Source: a virus | IMG/VR virus record: IMGVR_UViG_3300030102_000637 | Coordinates: 21,168-50,082 of that record | Length of the DNA stretch: 28,915 bases | Direction: 5' to 3' (one strand) | In this document: in pieces, positions 21,798 through 28,915 of the stretch | How positions within the stretch are numbered: the stretch's first letter is position 1 | Layout: the number at the start of each line of letters is the position of its first letter | The notes under the pieces: model-generated | Told to the model about the DNA's origin: nothing | What the model saw: the letters and a program-made list of their open reading frames with translations, nothing else | Databases searched by the model: none | Translations under genes and position numbers: made by a program

Positions 21798-21888
21798 TTT
21801 AAATGGTAATATAATTATAATTACTACATATAAGAAGATTGCACTACACTATTCTGAAAAAAAAGGGGCTGTATTGACCTCTGAGTAG
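21763..21888 (+). CDS. Tiny ORF overlapping the terminase end
   Basis: A 41-residue ORF with a strong GAGGGG ribosome site 6 nt before its ATG, overlapping terS by 35 nt. The product has a basic start, then beta strands (KVYDLNGNIIIITTYKK). Its last codons run into the terminator-like region of the opposite strand. Presence of the ribosome site supports it, but it could be spurious. Confidence 0.4.
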   Translation: MKNMLKKWKVYDLNGNIIIITTYKKIALHYSEKKGAVLTSE

Positions 21889-21901
21889 CCATCTAACCCC
21901 T
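21857..21901 (-). terminator. Probable terminator for the minus-strand arm
   Basis: Read on the minus strand, AGGGG (complement of 21897-21901) and CCCCT (complement of 21864-21868) can form a stem. An alternative inner pair is GGCT/AGCC. Both are followed by eight Ts (complement of 21857-21864). The loop is long (28 nt), so strength is uncertain, but the position after the minus arm's last gene fits. Confidence 0.5.
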
Positions 21902-21959
21902 CTAGTATACTAACCTACCACAAACACATAGATTGCTCTGTATGGGCAGCTATACCCCC

Positions 21960-22220
21960 TTAACGTGGATTTCGTCCTAATTTACCTGCCTGATAAGCAG
22001 CAGCACCAAAGTAAGCTGCAATCAAACCTGACAAAGCTAGATAAGCCATCTCCATAACATTATTATTACTGTAACGATCTGGATCAGCTACAATACATAC
22101 AGTCATGGCAAACAACATTCCCATAACTAACCAAGCCATACGTCTTCTATTTGTTTGATATACAGATTTATCAGGTATCATATCTTTTTTATCTTCTTCA
22201 TACATCATTTCACCCACCAT
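21960..22220 (-). CDS. Two-TM membrane protein, holin-like candidate
   Basis: An 86-residue protein with an acidic N-terminus and two hydrophobic segments (RMAWLVMGMLFAMTVCIVAD and MAYLALSGLIAAYFGAAAY), ending in a basic tail (KLGRNPR). Size and topology fit a class II holin, but the sequence is not diagnostic, and a typical 3-TM holin already lies on the other strand. AGGAG 6 nt before the ATG supports the start. It is the last gene of the minus-strand arm. Confidence 0.6.
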   Translation of the reverse strand: MVGEMMYEEDKKDMIPDKSVYQTNRRRMAWLVMGMLFAMTVCIVADPDRYSNNNVMEMAYLALSGLIAAYFGAAAYQAGKLGRNPR

Positions 22221-22229
22221 TCTTACTCC

Positions 22230-22697
22230 TTATATATTAAGATAAATAAGTGCTCCTATTGCTGCTAATAAAGCAAAGAAAATAAAAGATAAAACTAACA
22301 CAAATATATTTTTCATTTTATTCAACCTATTAGCACGTTTTCTCGCCATATTTTCTTTTGCTTTTTTTAATTCTAATCTTGCTTCTCTTTCATACTGAAG
22401 AAATAAATTCCAACTACCCGGAGTTCCATATAATTGTAGAAACTCTCTCAGTTCTTCTCTCTGTTTTTGAATTTTCTGTACACTTAAAAGTCTTTCCATA
22501 GCAGATGCTGATGTACTACTACCCATAAGTTTTTGTTTATTATTTTCTTCATGTACTTGTGAGCATCCTGTAGCCCAATCAGTTAATTGTTTTGCACAAT
22601 CATTAACAGATTTACCATTTTCTAAAAGCTGTTTAACTTCTTTAAATGCTTTGTTGGCGAGAGCTATACCACTAATTATAGTTACTGGATCTACCAC
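22230..22697 (-). CDS. C-tail-anchored phage protein
   Basis: A 155-residue protein with a helical body, including FLQYEREARLELKKAKENMA (residues about 101-120), and a C-terminal transmembrane segment (IFVLVLSFIFFALLAAIGAL). Similar helical proteins occur near structural and lysis genes of marine phages, but no function is assigned. GTG start with GAGGGGG 6-7 nt upstream. It lies between a small beta-rich protein gene and the two-TM gene in the minus arm. Confidence 0.6.
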   Translation of the reverse strand: MVDPVTIISGIALANKAFKEVKQLLENGKSVNDCAKQLTDWATGCSQVHEENNKQKLMGSSTSASAMERLLSVQKIQKQREELREFLQLYGTPGSWNLFLQYEREARLELKKAKENMARKRANRLNKMKNIFVLVLSFIFFALLAAIGALIYLNI

Positions 22698-22708
22698 CTT
22701 TGCCCCCT

Positions 22709-22939
22709 CTATGCTAAAATTTCTACCGTACTATTGTCCTTATTTATTTCTACTAATTGTCCATATCTATCATATATTGTAAATGAAGACTCAGATATTT
22801 TAGTAACTGGTCCATTCATTTCATACTCACGAGTGACATGTGTTATATCACCACCACCTTTATTAATAGTATATCTAACATATGTCTCTATTGGAGCTAC
22901 ACTACCAGACATAGGTGTAGAATATACAGGTTCAGTCAT
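22709..22939 (-). CDS. Small beta-rich hypothetical protein
   Basis: A 76-residue protein of mostly beta strands (THVTREYEMNGPVTKI and SSFTIYDRYGQLVEI), perhaps a small virion or assembly protein given its place in the minus arm. Its start overlaps the M15 peptidase stop by 1 nt (TAATG) and a GGAG motif lies 8-9 nt upstream. No family is recognised. Confidence 0.6.
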   Translation of the reverse strand: MTEPVYSTPMSGSVAPIETYVRYTINKGGGDITHVTREYEMNGPVTKISESSFTIYDRYGQLVEINKDNSTVEILA

Positions 22940-23325
22940 TACTTATAGCTCCATACTGTAGGTCTAGGTGTACGATCTGAATCATCTAAATCATCTATAT
23001 GAATAAATCTTTTATTATATGCCCCTCTTTGAGCTACACCTATACCTGTAAAGCCATGCTCTATTGCTAGTTTAATAAGATCGTATGCATCTGATCCTAC
23101 TACTGCTACATCTACTGCACGACCTTGTACATGTGCTGAATTAGGAGATCCACCTATAGCACTATTATGTGCTTGACTTCTGTAACCTGATGTAATAACC
23201 ATTGGTCTATCATAACACTCACGAAGACACTCTAGTTTCTCCATAAATTTTTCATCCATCTCACATTCATCTGTACCTTTACATCTCATTTCTTTTTCTG
23301 TAAAGTAAACCCAATGTGTTGACAT
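22939..23325 (-). CDS. M15-family zinc peptidase (Peptidase_M15_3), endolysin-type
   Basis: A 128-residue zinc D-Ala-D-Ala-type peptidase. ITSGYRSQAHN (residues 44-54) and SAHVQGRAVDV (63-73) give H65 and D72, and FIHIDD gives the third ligand H109. The substrate is the peptide cross-link of murein, complementing the SleB-type glycan hydrolase at 3722. No signal peptide is visible, so it needs a holin or is carried in the virion. It starts at a TAATG overlap with the upstream TM-coiled-coil gene. Confidence 0.9.
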   Translation of the reverse strand: MSTHWVYFTEKEMRCKGTDECEMDEKFMEKLECLRECYDRPMVITSGYRSQAHNSAIGGSPNSAHVQGRAVDVAVVGSDAYDLIKLAIEHGFTGIGVAQRGAYNKRFIHIDDLDDSDRTPRPTVWSYK

Positions 23326-23582
23326 TATCTACAAATCCTTTCCATCATACTATCTAGTTTATTTTCAATTTTATCAAAACGATCCATAAGTTTTTCTATG
23401 TCTCGTTCAACATCATCTTTACGTGCATACTCTTTTGCTATCTCTTCTCTAGTCTTACTAACTAATATACGTGCCTCATCTAGTTTTGTATTAACACCAC
23501 GTATCCACCATATTACCATACCAGCAAAGCCGCTAAGTATAAGATTCCATATCATTGCACTCTCTGGCATAGAAAACTCCAT
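23325..23582 (-). CDS. Small protein with TM segment and coiled coil
   Basis: An 85-residue protein with a hydrophobic segment at residues 10-28 (IWNLILSGFAGMVIWWIRG) and a long coiled coil (ARKDDVERDIEKLMDRFDKI onward). Such topology is common next to phage lysis genes (holin-like or Rz-like), but the arrangement with a cytoplasmic-side C-terminus is unresolved. Its start is coupled to the end of the large virion gene (TAATGG) and its stop to the peptidase start (TAATG). Confidence 0.65.
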   Translation of the reverse strand: MEFSMPESAMIWNLILSGFAGMVIWWIRGVNTKLDEARILVSKTREEIAKEYARKDDVERDIEKLMDRFDKIENKLDSMMERICR

Positions 23583-26500
23583 TAATCTGGTTTAATAATA
23601 TCACGAACTCTTTCTCTAAATTCAGGAATATTTCCTAAAAATGGAGTGAAATTTTTTGCAATCCAAGTAGCTAATGCTCTAGGTCTAAGATCTTCTTCTT
23701 TAAATAAAGCATCAAATGCATTTAAATTACCTATAGCATTTACTAATTCATCTATTGAGGATGCTGCTGGACCAGCAAGACTAACTAAAGGTGACGAACC
23801 AAATTCTTTAGCCTCAAGAGCTTGATTAACTAAACCACCCCAACCAAATATATTTGTGGCAACAAGTAAATCTTTAAATTTTTCAAAACCATCTTTTTTA
23901 TCAAAAGGACTTTCGTCATCACCATATCTTATGCTATCTTTTAATGCCTGTGTTCCAAACATAACAGACATAATCATAGAAAACATAAGAAGATATTTCA
24001 TCCCTTCTCCTATTGGAATCCTACCTCTAGCTAATGGTTTAGCTACATCTCGTAAAAGTGCTCCACCAACAGTATTACCAAAGACAAGCATAAACCCTTT
24101 TAATTGTGCAACAGGAGCTAGATAAGGATTAGACATCCATAAAGGTCTATTAACAACATTAGGACTTTGAATTATTTCATCGACAGTTTTAGCTAAAGCT
24201 TGTTGTATTATTTTAGGATCTTGTTCTAATTTACCAGAACCCCAATCTTGTAAAACTTCAGATTCAGGTTCTACTAAACCTTGTTCTAATAAACGTCTAC
24301 GAGCTTGAGTTGTAGCTCTAGTTTTTTTACCTTGAGCATTTTCAATAGTTTTTAAGTCATCTCGTATCTGTCTTTTAGATGCATCATATGCTATATATCT
24401 ACTAAACTGAGTTACTTGTGCTAGGAAGTTTGCTCTAAAAAATGCATTTGTAACTTTCTCACTAACACTAATACTATCTATATCTCTTAGAGCATCTACA
24501 AGAGCAAGATCAGCAGTTTGATATAATGAGTTTAAGGACTCTTCTAATTTTGTTTTAGGCAGTCTAGGAAATATAGTTCTTAATGTTTTTCTAAATCCTA
24601 CATAAGAAGCATTAGCTAAACCAAATATTGCATTTTTTGGAGATGCTTTATATAATACAACTGCTGGTTCAGCAAGGGCAGTAATAGCAGCAAATGGAAG
24701 TGTTGCTATATATTGCAGTGTAAGGAATGGTTTGTAAAAGGGAGCAAAGTATTGTCTATAGGTAACGTTTTGTCTACCTAAAATAGCATCACTTATTTTT
24801 TTAATAACTGTTTTTTCTTGTTGAGACAAAACCCCTTCATCTTGTAATTCTTTTAATACAGGAAGATAATCACGTTGTAACTCTTTTTGTTTTGCTCTAT
24901 TAGATGCTCTTGTTATATACCTATTAAGAATTTTATTTACATCTCTATCAACAAGACCTGCTTCATCTAATTTTTTAAAAATAGCTGTTGGTATTCCTCT
25001 AGCCTGTTCTTCTGAAATTTTAGTTTCTGAAATAGGATCACCAGCCTTTTCTGGTAATGCACTAAATAAATCTATAGCTCCTGCTTGTGGTATAAAAACA
25101 CCACCATTATCATGAATATTTTCTATAATACCCTCTGATTGTTTTTTTGATACTCCAGATTCAATTAATACTTTTTCAAATTTTTTACGATTTTTAGAAG
25201 ATGATAATTTATATAGTCTTGGTAAATAATCATTTCTATATTCTATATTAACTCCAGAATCTTTCAACATATTAAATACAGGATTTAAAACATTTTCTCT
25301 AAATCCATCTGCCATTCTATTAGCAGTTTCATTTGTAGATCTAGTCCCATATTGAAGATTATCAAAAACTTCATTATTTAACTCTTTTGATATAGACTTT
25401 GTAAATGGAGCTTTAATACGTTTTCTTGCACTACCTTCAGTTTCACTTGAAGTATCAATAACTTTTTCTTTTGCTTGATGTAGTTGACCAATTCTTGTGT
25501 GAACATCATTAAAATAATTACTTAGAGCACCGACAACCTCTGCACCTCTAGTATTCTTTCTTGCTAAATTTCTTAGTTGAGTTGTAGATCTTCTAACACT
25601 TCTACCTAAAAACTCTCCTACTTTACCAATAGCACTTAGATCTTCTGGACCTTTTATTTTTTCATCAGCCCTAAGAACACCTCTTGTTACTGGTGTAGAT
25701 AACTCTTCTTCAAAATTTTCATTATTTTTTTTCAGTGTTTCTAATTCTTTTTCTACTTCTTGTGCTTCTACTATAGCATTTCTCTCAGATATTTTTGATA
25801 GGCCTTTAACAGAACCTGAAATAGTAAAACCAGCTATACCACCAAGAGCAGCAGCATCTATCATACGATTAACATCTAGATCAATATCTTGTCCAGCAGC
25901 TTTTTGTGCGGCTGCTTGTGTTAAAACTTCTTGACCTAATTCAATAGGAGCTTCTCTAACAATACCTTTACCACCAGCTTTAGCTACATCTTTACCAACT
26001 TTACCTACCTTTTTACCAGTTTTAACTACACCTTTAGTAAATTGTAATGCTCTATTTACTGCTTTTTCTGCAACCTCTTCACCAAGTTCTTTTCCTGCCT
26101 CTGCTATAATAGCATCTTTACCAAATTTTCCAACTAAATCTCTAACAATTTTACCTGCACCAAATCTTTCAAGAACTGCTCCAATAGGTGCAGATATTAA
26201 AGCTGCTTTATCAGCTTCTTCTTGAGTAGCCCCTCTTGCTTTTGCCTCTTCTTCTACAGAACCACCTATCATAGCACCTGCTATAAATGGGCCTAATAAA
26301 GCTACAGAACCTGTTACAACCGCAGGAGCACCAGCCGCAGCAACAGGTATAGCAAGAGCAGTCGTTGCAATAGGTATACCAGCAGAACCTAATGCAGTTG
26401 CAACCATATCTTTTAGAAGTAAACCACCTCTACTAAATGCTGCTCCTAAACCTTCTTTCTCGTAAGCTTCATCAATTTCATCTATACCACCAGTTATAGA

Positions 26501-26896
26501 TGCAGTCCTAGTAGGAGTCCCTAAAGCTGCAATATCTCTCCTAGTTTCTTCTTGCTGTTCTTCAGACCATTCAACTAAACTTTCACTGTTTATTTGTCTA
26601 CCAAGAACACCAGTAAAATCTAAAAAAGAATTATAACTTTCATTAAATGATCTAGATAAAACATTACCAAAAGAGTCTGGATCACTAACTGATCTACGTT
26701 TAAGAGAAGTAGTAGCTGTAGTTATAGGTTTATCTACAGACAAGCTATCACCTAAAACAGGTAATCCTAAAGAATCTACAGAAGAACTACTGTCTAGAGT
26801 AGGTAATCCTAAAGAATCTACAGAAGAACCACTATCTAAAACAGGTAATCCTAAAGAATCTAAAGAGGATAAATTTAAAGTATCTTGTTCAGCCAT
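23582..26896 (-). CDS. Very large internal-virion/ejection-type protein
   Basis: A 1104-residue protein, by far the largest here. The N-terminus has three 14-residue repeats (S-V-D-S-L-G-L-P type, residues 11-52). A long hydrophobic Ala/Gly-rich region at about 167-213 and another at about 967-985 could cross a membrane. The middle is helical and Lys/Glu-rich. The C-terminal region (TNAFFRANFLAQVTQFSRYI then RPLWMSNPYLAPVAQLKGF) looks like the end modules of large polyvalent phage proteins. A role as an internal core or DNA-ejection protein is inferred from size, membrane segments and position beside the other large structural-type gene. The ribosome site is weak (AAGAG 12 nt upstream). Confidence 0.65.
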   Translation of the reverse strand: MAEQDTLNLSSLDSLGLPVLDSGSSVDSLGLPTLDSSSSVDSLGLPVLGDSLSVDKPITTATTSLKRRSVSDPDSFGNVLSRSFNESYNSFLDFTGVLGRQINSESLVEWSEEQQEETRRDIAALGTPTRTASITGGIDEIDEAYEKEGLGAAFSRGGLLLKDMVATALGSAGIPIATTALAIPVAAAGAPAVVTGSVALLGPFIAGAMIGGSVEEEAKARGATQEEADKAALISAPIGAVLERFGAGKIVRDLVGKFGKDAIIAEAGKELGEEVAEKAVNRALQFTKGVVKTGKKVGKVGKDVAKAGGKGIVREAPIELGQEVLTQAAAQKAAGQDIDLDVNRMIDAAALGGIAGFTISGSVKGLSKISERNAIVEAQEVEKELETLKKNNENFEEELSTPVTRGVLRADEKIKGPEDLSAIGKVGEFLGRSVRRSTTQLRNLARKNTRGAEVVGALSNYFNDVHTRIGQLHQAKEKVIDTSSETEGSARKRIKAPFTKSISKELNNEVFDNLQYGTRSTNETANRMADGFRENVLNPVFNMLKDSGVNIEYRNDYLPRLYKLSSSKNRKKFEKVLIESGVSKKQSEGIIENIHDNGGVFIPQAGAIDLFSALPEKAGDPISETKISEEQARGIPTAIFKKLDEAGLVDRDVNKILNRYITRASNRAKQKELQRDYLPVLKELQDEGVLSQQEKTVIKKISDAILGRQNVTYRQYFAPFYKPFLTLQYIATLPFAAITALAEPAVVLYKASPKNAIFGLANASYVGFRKTLRTIFPRLPKTKLEESLNSLYQTADLALVDALRDIDSISVSEKVTNAFFRANFLAQVTQFSRYIAYDASKRQIRDDLKTIENAQGKKTRATTQARRRLLEQGLVEPESEVLQDWGSGKLEQDPKIIQQALAKTVDEIIQSPNVVNRPLWMSNPYLAPVAQLKGFMLVFGNTVGGALLRDVAKPLARGRIPIGEGMKYLLMFSMIMSVMFGTQALKDSIRYGDDESPFDKKDGFEKFKDLLVATNIFGWGGLVNQALEAKEFGSSPLVSLAGPAASSIDELVNAIGNLNAFDALFKEEDLRPRALATWIAKNFTPFLGNIPEFRERVRDIIKPD
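26741..26866 (-). repeat. Three tandem 42-bp coding repeats
   Basis: Three in-frame 42-bp units encode 14-residue copies of the pattern SxDSLGLPxLDSxS at residues 11-52 of the 1104-residue protein; the third copy is diverged (GDSL). The core nucleotides (GGTAATCCTAAAGAATCTA on the plus strand) recur at 26760, 26802 and 26844, so DNA as well as protein is conserved, indicating recent duplication. Confidence 0.9.
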
Positions 26897-26918
26897 ATTA
26901 TTACTTATACACTCTTAA

Positions 26919-28814
26919 CTAAAAAAAACTTTCTTCAAGTGAGATTTTTTCTTTAATTGCATCTCTAATAGCTGCCTTCATTGATTGATCAAAAGTGTTA
27001 CCTCTAGCAGTATATTCTAAAGCTCTAGATACTAAAAAATCAGCAGTTTTACTATCTGGGCTTTGAGTAACATCTTTTAAATTTATACCTGATTTATTTA
27101 ATTCATTTTTAAAAGCTTCTTCAAGATCATTTATTGGAATAGTCTTTGCTATATTTAAATAACTCTTTTTAATTTGTCCATACTTTTTTGGATCAGCCAT
27201 TATATCCATTATTTTTTTAGTATCAATCTTACCTATCTTACCTATCTCTCTTTCAAGTTGTTTAATCTCAAGTGCGGCTTTTTTTTGTTGACCGGGCCTA
27301 GCTACTATTTTTTGAGATACATCAACACCAGCTTTAAGTTTAGCTATATCTCTTTTTTCTTTTTCTTTTGTCTCTTCTCTAACTTCTTTTTCAGCATCTG
27401 CAAGAGCATTAACAGCATTAACTGAAAGACCTCTTTCTTGAGTCTCTGGATTTACAAGTGATAGTGATAAGTTTTGTATGAACTTACCTCCAAAAGTCTC
27501 CTCAAATGGTTTATCTTCTGATACTCTTAATTTTTCTATAAGTTGTTTTTCAAAACTATCTCTCATAGCTATATCTTGTTTTGCATTTTGTTCTGCCATT
27601 TCACTTCTTGCTGCCCTTGCTGAAGCATTTATTGCAGCATTAGTAGCTCTTATTTTATCTTGTTTAGCTTGATTAAGAGCAGTAATACCTAATATAGTTT
27701 TTGGTAAAGGAACACCTGATTCAAGATTAGTCTCACCTGCACTTTCTAATTCTCTTGCTTGAGTAGACAAACTACCGGGAGTTAGATATGGATCAATACC
27801 CATAGATATTCCTCCACCTCCTTGTCTATTAACAACAGGTAAACTTCTTAATCCTTTATTAACTTGACCACCTTTTTTACTAAATAAATTTTTAAATCCA
27901 AAATCTTCAGTAAATCCTTTAGTTCCTCGACCATAAAGATTTAAACCAGAAAGACCAGCAGAAAGTAATTGAGATCCTATCGGAGCACGACCTCTACCAG
28001 TAGTAGTTTTTGTTGTATCAGGTTCTCTTAAAAATGGATTACCATAAACAAAACTAGAGTATTGAGCAAGAGCTTGTTTAGGAAATTCTTTTTCTTCTAT
28101 ATAATCAGAAAATTCTTTATCTAATAATCTTTGACTTTCTGCTCTTTCATCTTGACCTAATCTTTGTAAAAGACCAGATTCAGTAAGACCTAAATTAAAT
28201 TCATCTAAACCAAACTTTTGTAAATCAGCAGCTCTTTGTCTACCAAGCTCACCTGCTAAAGTAAATTGTCTTAGTGCATCTTCATAAGCTCTTTGTGATC
28301 CTCTAGTTTGTATTTCTCCAAGACGTTTAGCCTGTGCTTCACCTAATAATGCAGCCGTAACACCAGCACGACTACCAAGACCAGATAATCCTCCAGCACC
28401 TATAGCTTCTGTTTCAAATTGTGGTAATATTCTTTGTTCAAAGTCTTCTTGAGCTTTTTGTTTTTCAAGATCAACTACTGCTTGTTGAAATGGACTCATA
28501 AATTTTTGAGCAGTCTCTGCTGTAAATTCAGTAGGTAATCCTCTTATTATTTCTTCAGCTTCTTTACGAAAAGGATCTTGTGTACCGACTAAACCTTTTT
28601 GTTTTTCAATAGCTTGTAGTTCCAATTCATCACGAGGAGCAATAGTCTCTCCTTTATATGGTAAATAGGGATCTTTAATATCTTTAGCATATTGCTCTTG
28701 AGCTTCTTTTAAGACCTCTTTTACATAAGGTGCAATCTCTTCAGGTAATTTAGAAGTTGTCCTTACAGTTGATGTAGGGCTTGTTTTAGTTCTACCAAAT
28801 ATAAAATCTAACAT
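26919..28814 (-). CDS. Structural/ejection-associated large helical protein
   Basis: A 631-residue protein. The N-terminal half is rich in Ala/Gln/Glu helices and has a Gly-rich segment (EAIGAGGLSGLGSRAGVTAA, around 136-155) followed by AKRLGEIQTRGSQRAYEDAL, a pattern found in phage internal virion or injection proteins. A basic Gly-rich linker (GRGRAPIG, then LFSKKGGQVNKG) precedes a highly charged C-terminal half. It abuts the 1104-residue gene (22-nt gap), so the two probably form one virion module. AGGATAG precedes the ATG. No enzymatic motif is seen. Confidence 0.65.
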   Translation of the reverse strand: MLDFIFGRTKTSPTSTVRTTSKLPEEIAPYVKEVLKEAQEQYAKDIKDPYLPYKGETIAPRDELELQAIEKQKGLVGTQDPFRKEAEEIIRGLPTEFTAETAQKFMSPFQQAVVDLEKQKAQEDFEQRILPQFETEAIGAGGLSGLGSRAGVTAALLGEAQAKRLGEIQTRGSQRAYEDALRQFTLAGELGRQRAADLQKFGLDEFNLGLTESGLLQRLGQDERAESQRLLDKEFSDYIEEKEFPKQALAQYSSFVYGNPFLREPDTTKTTTGRGRAPIGSQLLSAGLSGLNLYGRGTKGFTEDFGFKNLFSKKGGQVNKGLRSLPVVNRQGGGGISMGIDPYLTPGSLSTQARELESAGETNLESGVPLPKTILGITALNQAKQDKIRATNAAINASARAARSEMAEQNAKQDIAMRDSFEKQLIEKLRVSEDKPFEETFGGKFIQNLSLSLVNPETQERGLSVNAVNALADAEKEVREETKEKEKRDIAKLKAGVDVSQKIVARPGQQKKAALEIKQLEREIGKIGKIDTKKIMDIMADPKKYGQIKKSYLNIAKTIPINDLEEAFKNELNKSGINLKDVTQSPDSKTADFLVSRALEYTARGNTFDQSMKAAIRDAIKEKISLEESFF

Positions 28815-28818
28815 ATCA

Positions 28819-28915
28819 CTATCCTATCGCTGATCTTAATGAAGCTAATCCATTTATTTGCTTTGGTTGTTTAGTTGTACCAAAAGCTTTTTGTCTAATT
28901 TCTTTTACTACTTTA
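28819..28915 (-). CDS. 3' end of a further minus-strand gene (partial)
   Basis: The right edge contains the last 31 codons of a minus-strand gene, ending in QKAFGTTKQPKQINGLAS then LRSAIG and TAG (28819-28821). The C-terminus is basic. It ends 4 nt before the start of the 631-residue gene, in operon spacing. The gene continues beyond the window, and the family cannot be judged from this end. Confidence 0.65.
   Translation of the reverse strand, partial: KVVKEIRQKAFGTTKQPKQINGLASLRSAIG

Noticed and set aside
1-28915. CRISPR array, tRNA or rRNA genes, insertion sequences
   Set aside because: No regularly spaced repeats, no tRNA-like arm patterns in the few gaps, and no transposase or terminal inverted repeats were found by eye. 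A tRNA search tool was not available.
1-28915. Temperate lifestyle
   Set aside because: No integrase, excisionase or CI-type repressor is visible in this window. The polymerase and gene set fit a virulent phage, though the rest of the genome is unseen.
1-28915. T7-type single-subunit RNA polymerase or T7 promoters
   Set aside because: No such gene was found, and repeated phage-specific promoter sequences were not seen. The promoters found match the host sigma70 consensus.

Overview
This window looks like part of the genome of a lytic, AT-rich tailed bacteriophage (Caudoviricetes). It encodes a T7 gp4-like primase-helicase, a T7-like family A DNA polymerase, a gp2.5-like SSB, a RecB-type exonuclease, a class I ribonucleotide reductase, a 3-TM holin of the gene-transfer-agent type, a small terminase subunit and large internal-virion-like proteins. 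I see no integrase, repressor, tRNA, CRISPR array or IS element. Low GC, tight packing, an Hsp20 gene, phage nrdA/nrdB and glycan-modification genes resemble marine phages of SAR11-like or related alphaproteobacterial hosts. The host assignment and podovirus-like morphology are inferences. No single-subunit phage RNA polymerase is present, and three good sigma70-type promoters are, so host RNA polymerase probably transcribes this part.

Layout. 1-2717: small, overlapping early-type genes ending in a GcrA-like HTH protein and a DUF932 protein, closed by a 17-bp terminator. 2781-4831: a second run of tiny genes plus an exported SleB-type cell wall hydrolase. 4806-10730: replication and recombination (primase-helicase, restriction-fold nuclease, DNA polymerase, SSB, RecB-like exonuclease, GIY-YIG nuclease). 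SSB sits in its own promoter-gene-terminator cassette. 10741-15865: nucleotide metabolism and DNA modification (DUF3310, a Mom-like acyltransferase-fold protein, nrdA, an HNH-AP2 homing endonuclease, small zinc and membrane proteins, nrdB). 15862-16406: a second self-contained cassette with a perfect consensus promoter, Hsp20 and a terminator. 16418-20580: a glycan/methylation block (glycosyltransferase, a 793-residue three-module protein, a methyltransferase and a SET-domain protein). 20592-21888: holin, cupin, small terminase subunit and a tiny ORF.

At about 21.9 kb the genome changes strand. Genes from 21960 to the right edge are on the minus strand: small membrane proteins, an M15 peptidase and two large internal-virion-like proteins, followed by the 3' end of another gene. 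The two arms converge on a terminator-like region.

The least ordinary parts are the 16.4-20.6 kb glycan/methyl block, the Mom-like gene beside the nucleotide-synthesis genes, the apparent full-length/short-form arrangement of the primase-helicase gene, the two insulated one-gene cassettes (SSB and Hsp20), and a 17-residue peptide pattern shared by two early proteins. Several real-looking genes under 60 codons (869, 1194, 3006, 4219, 4691, 13989 and 21763) are annotated from the sequence by their Shine-Dalgarno sites and start/stop overlaps.
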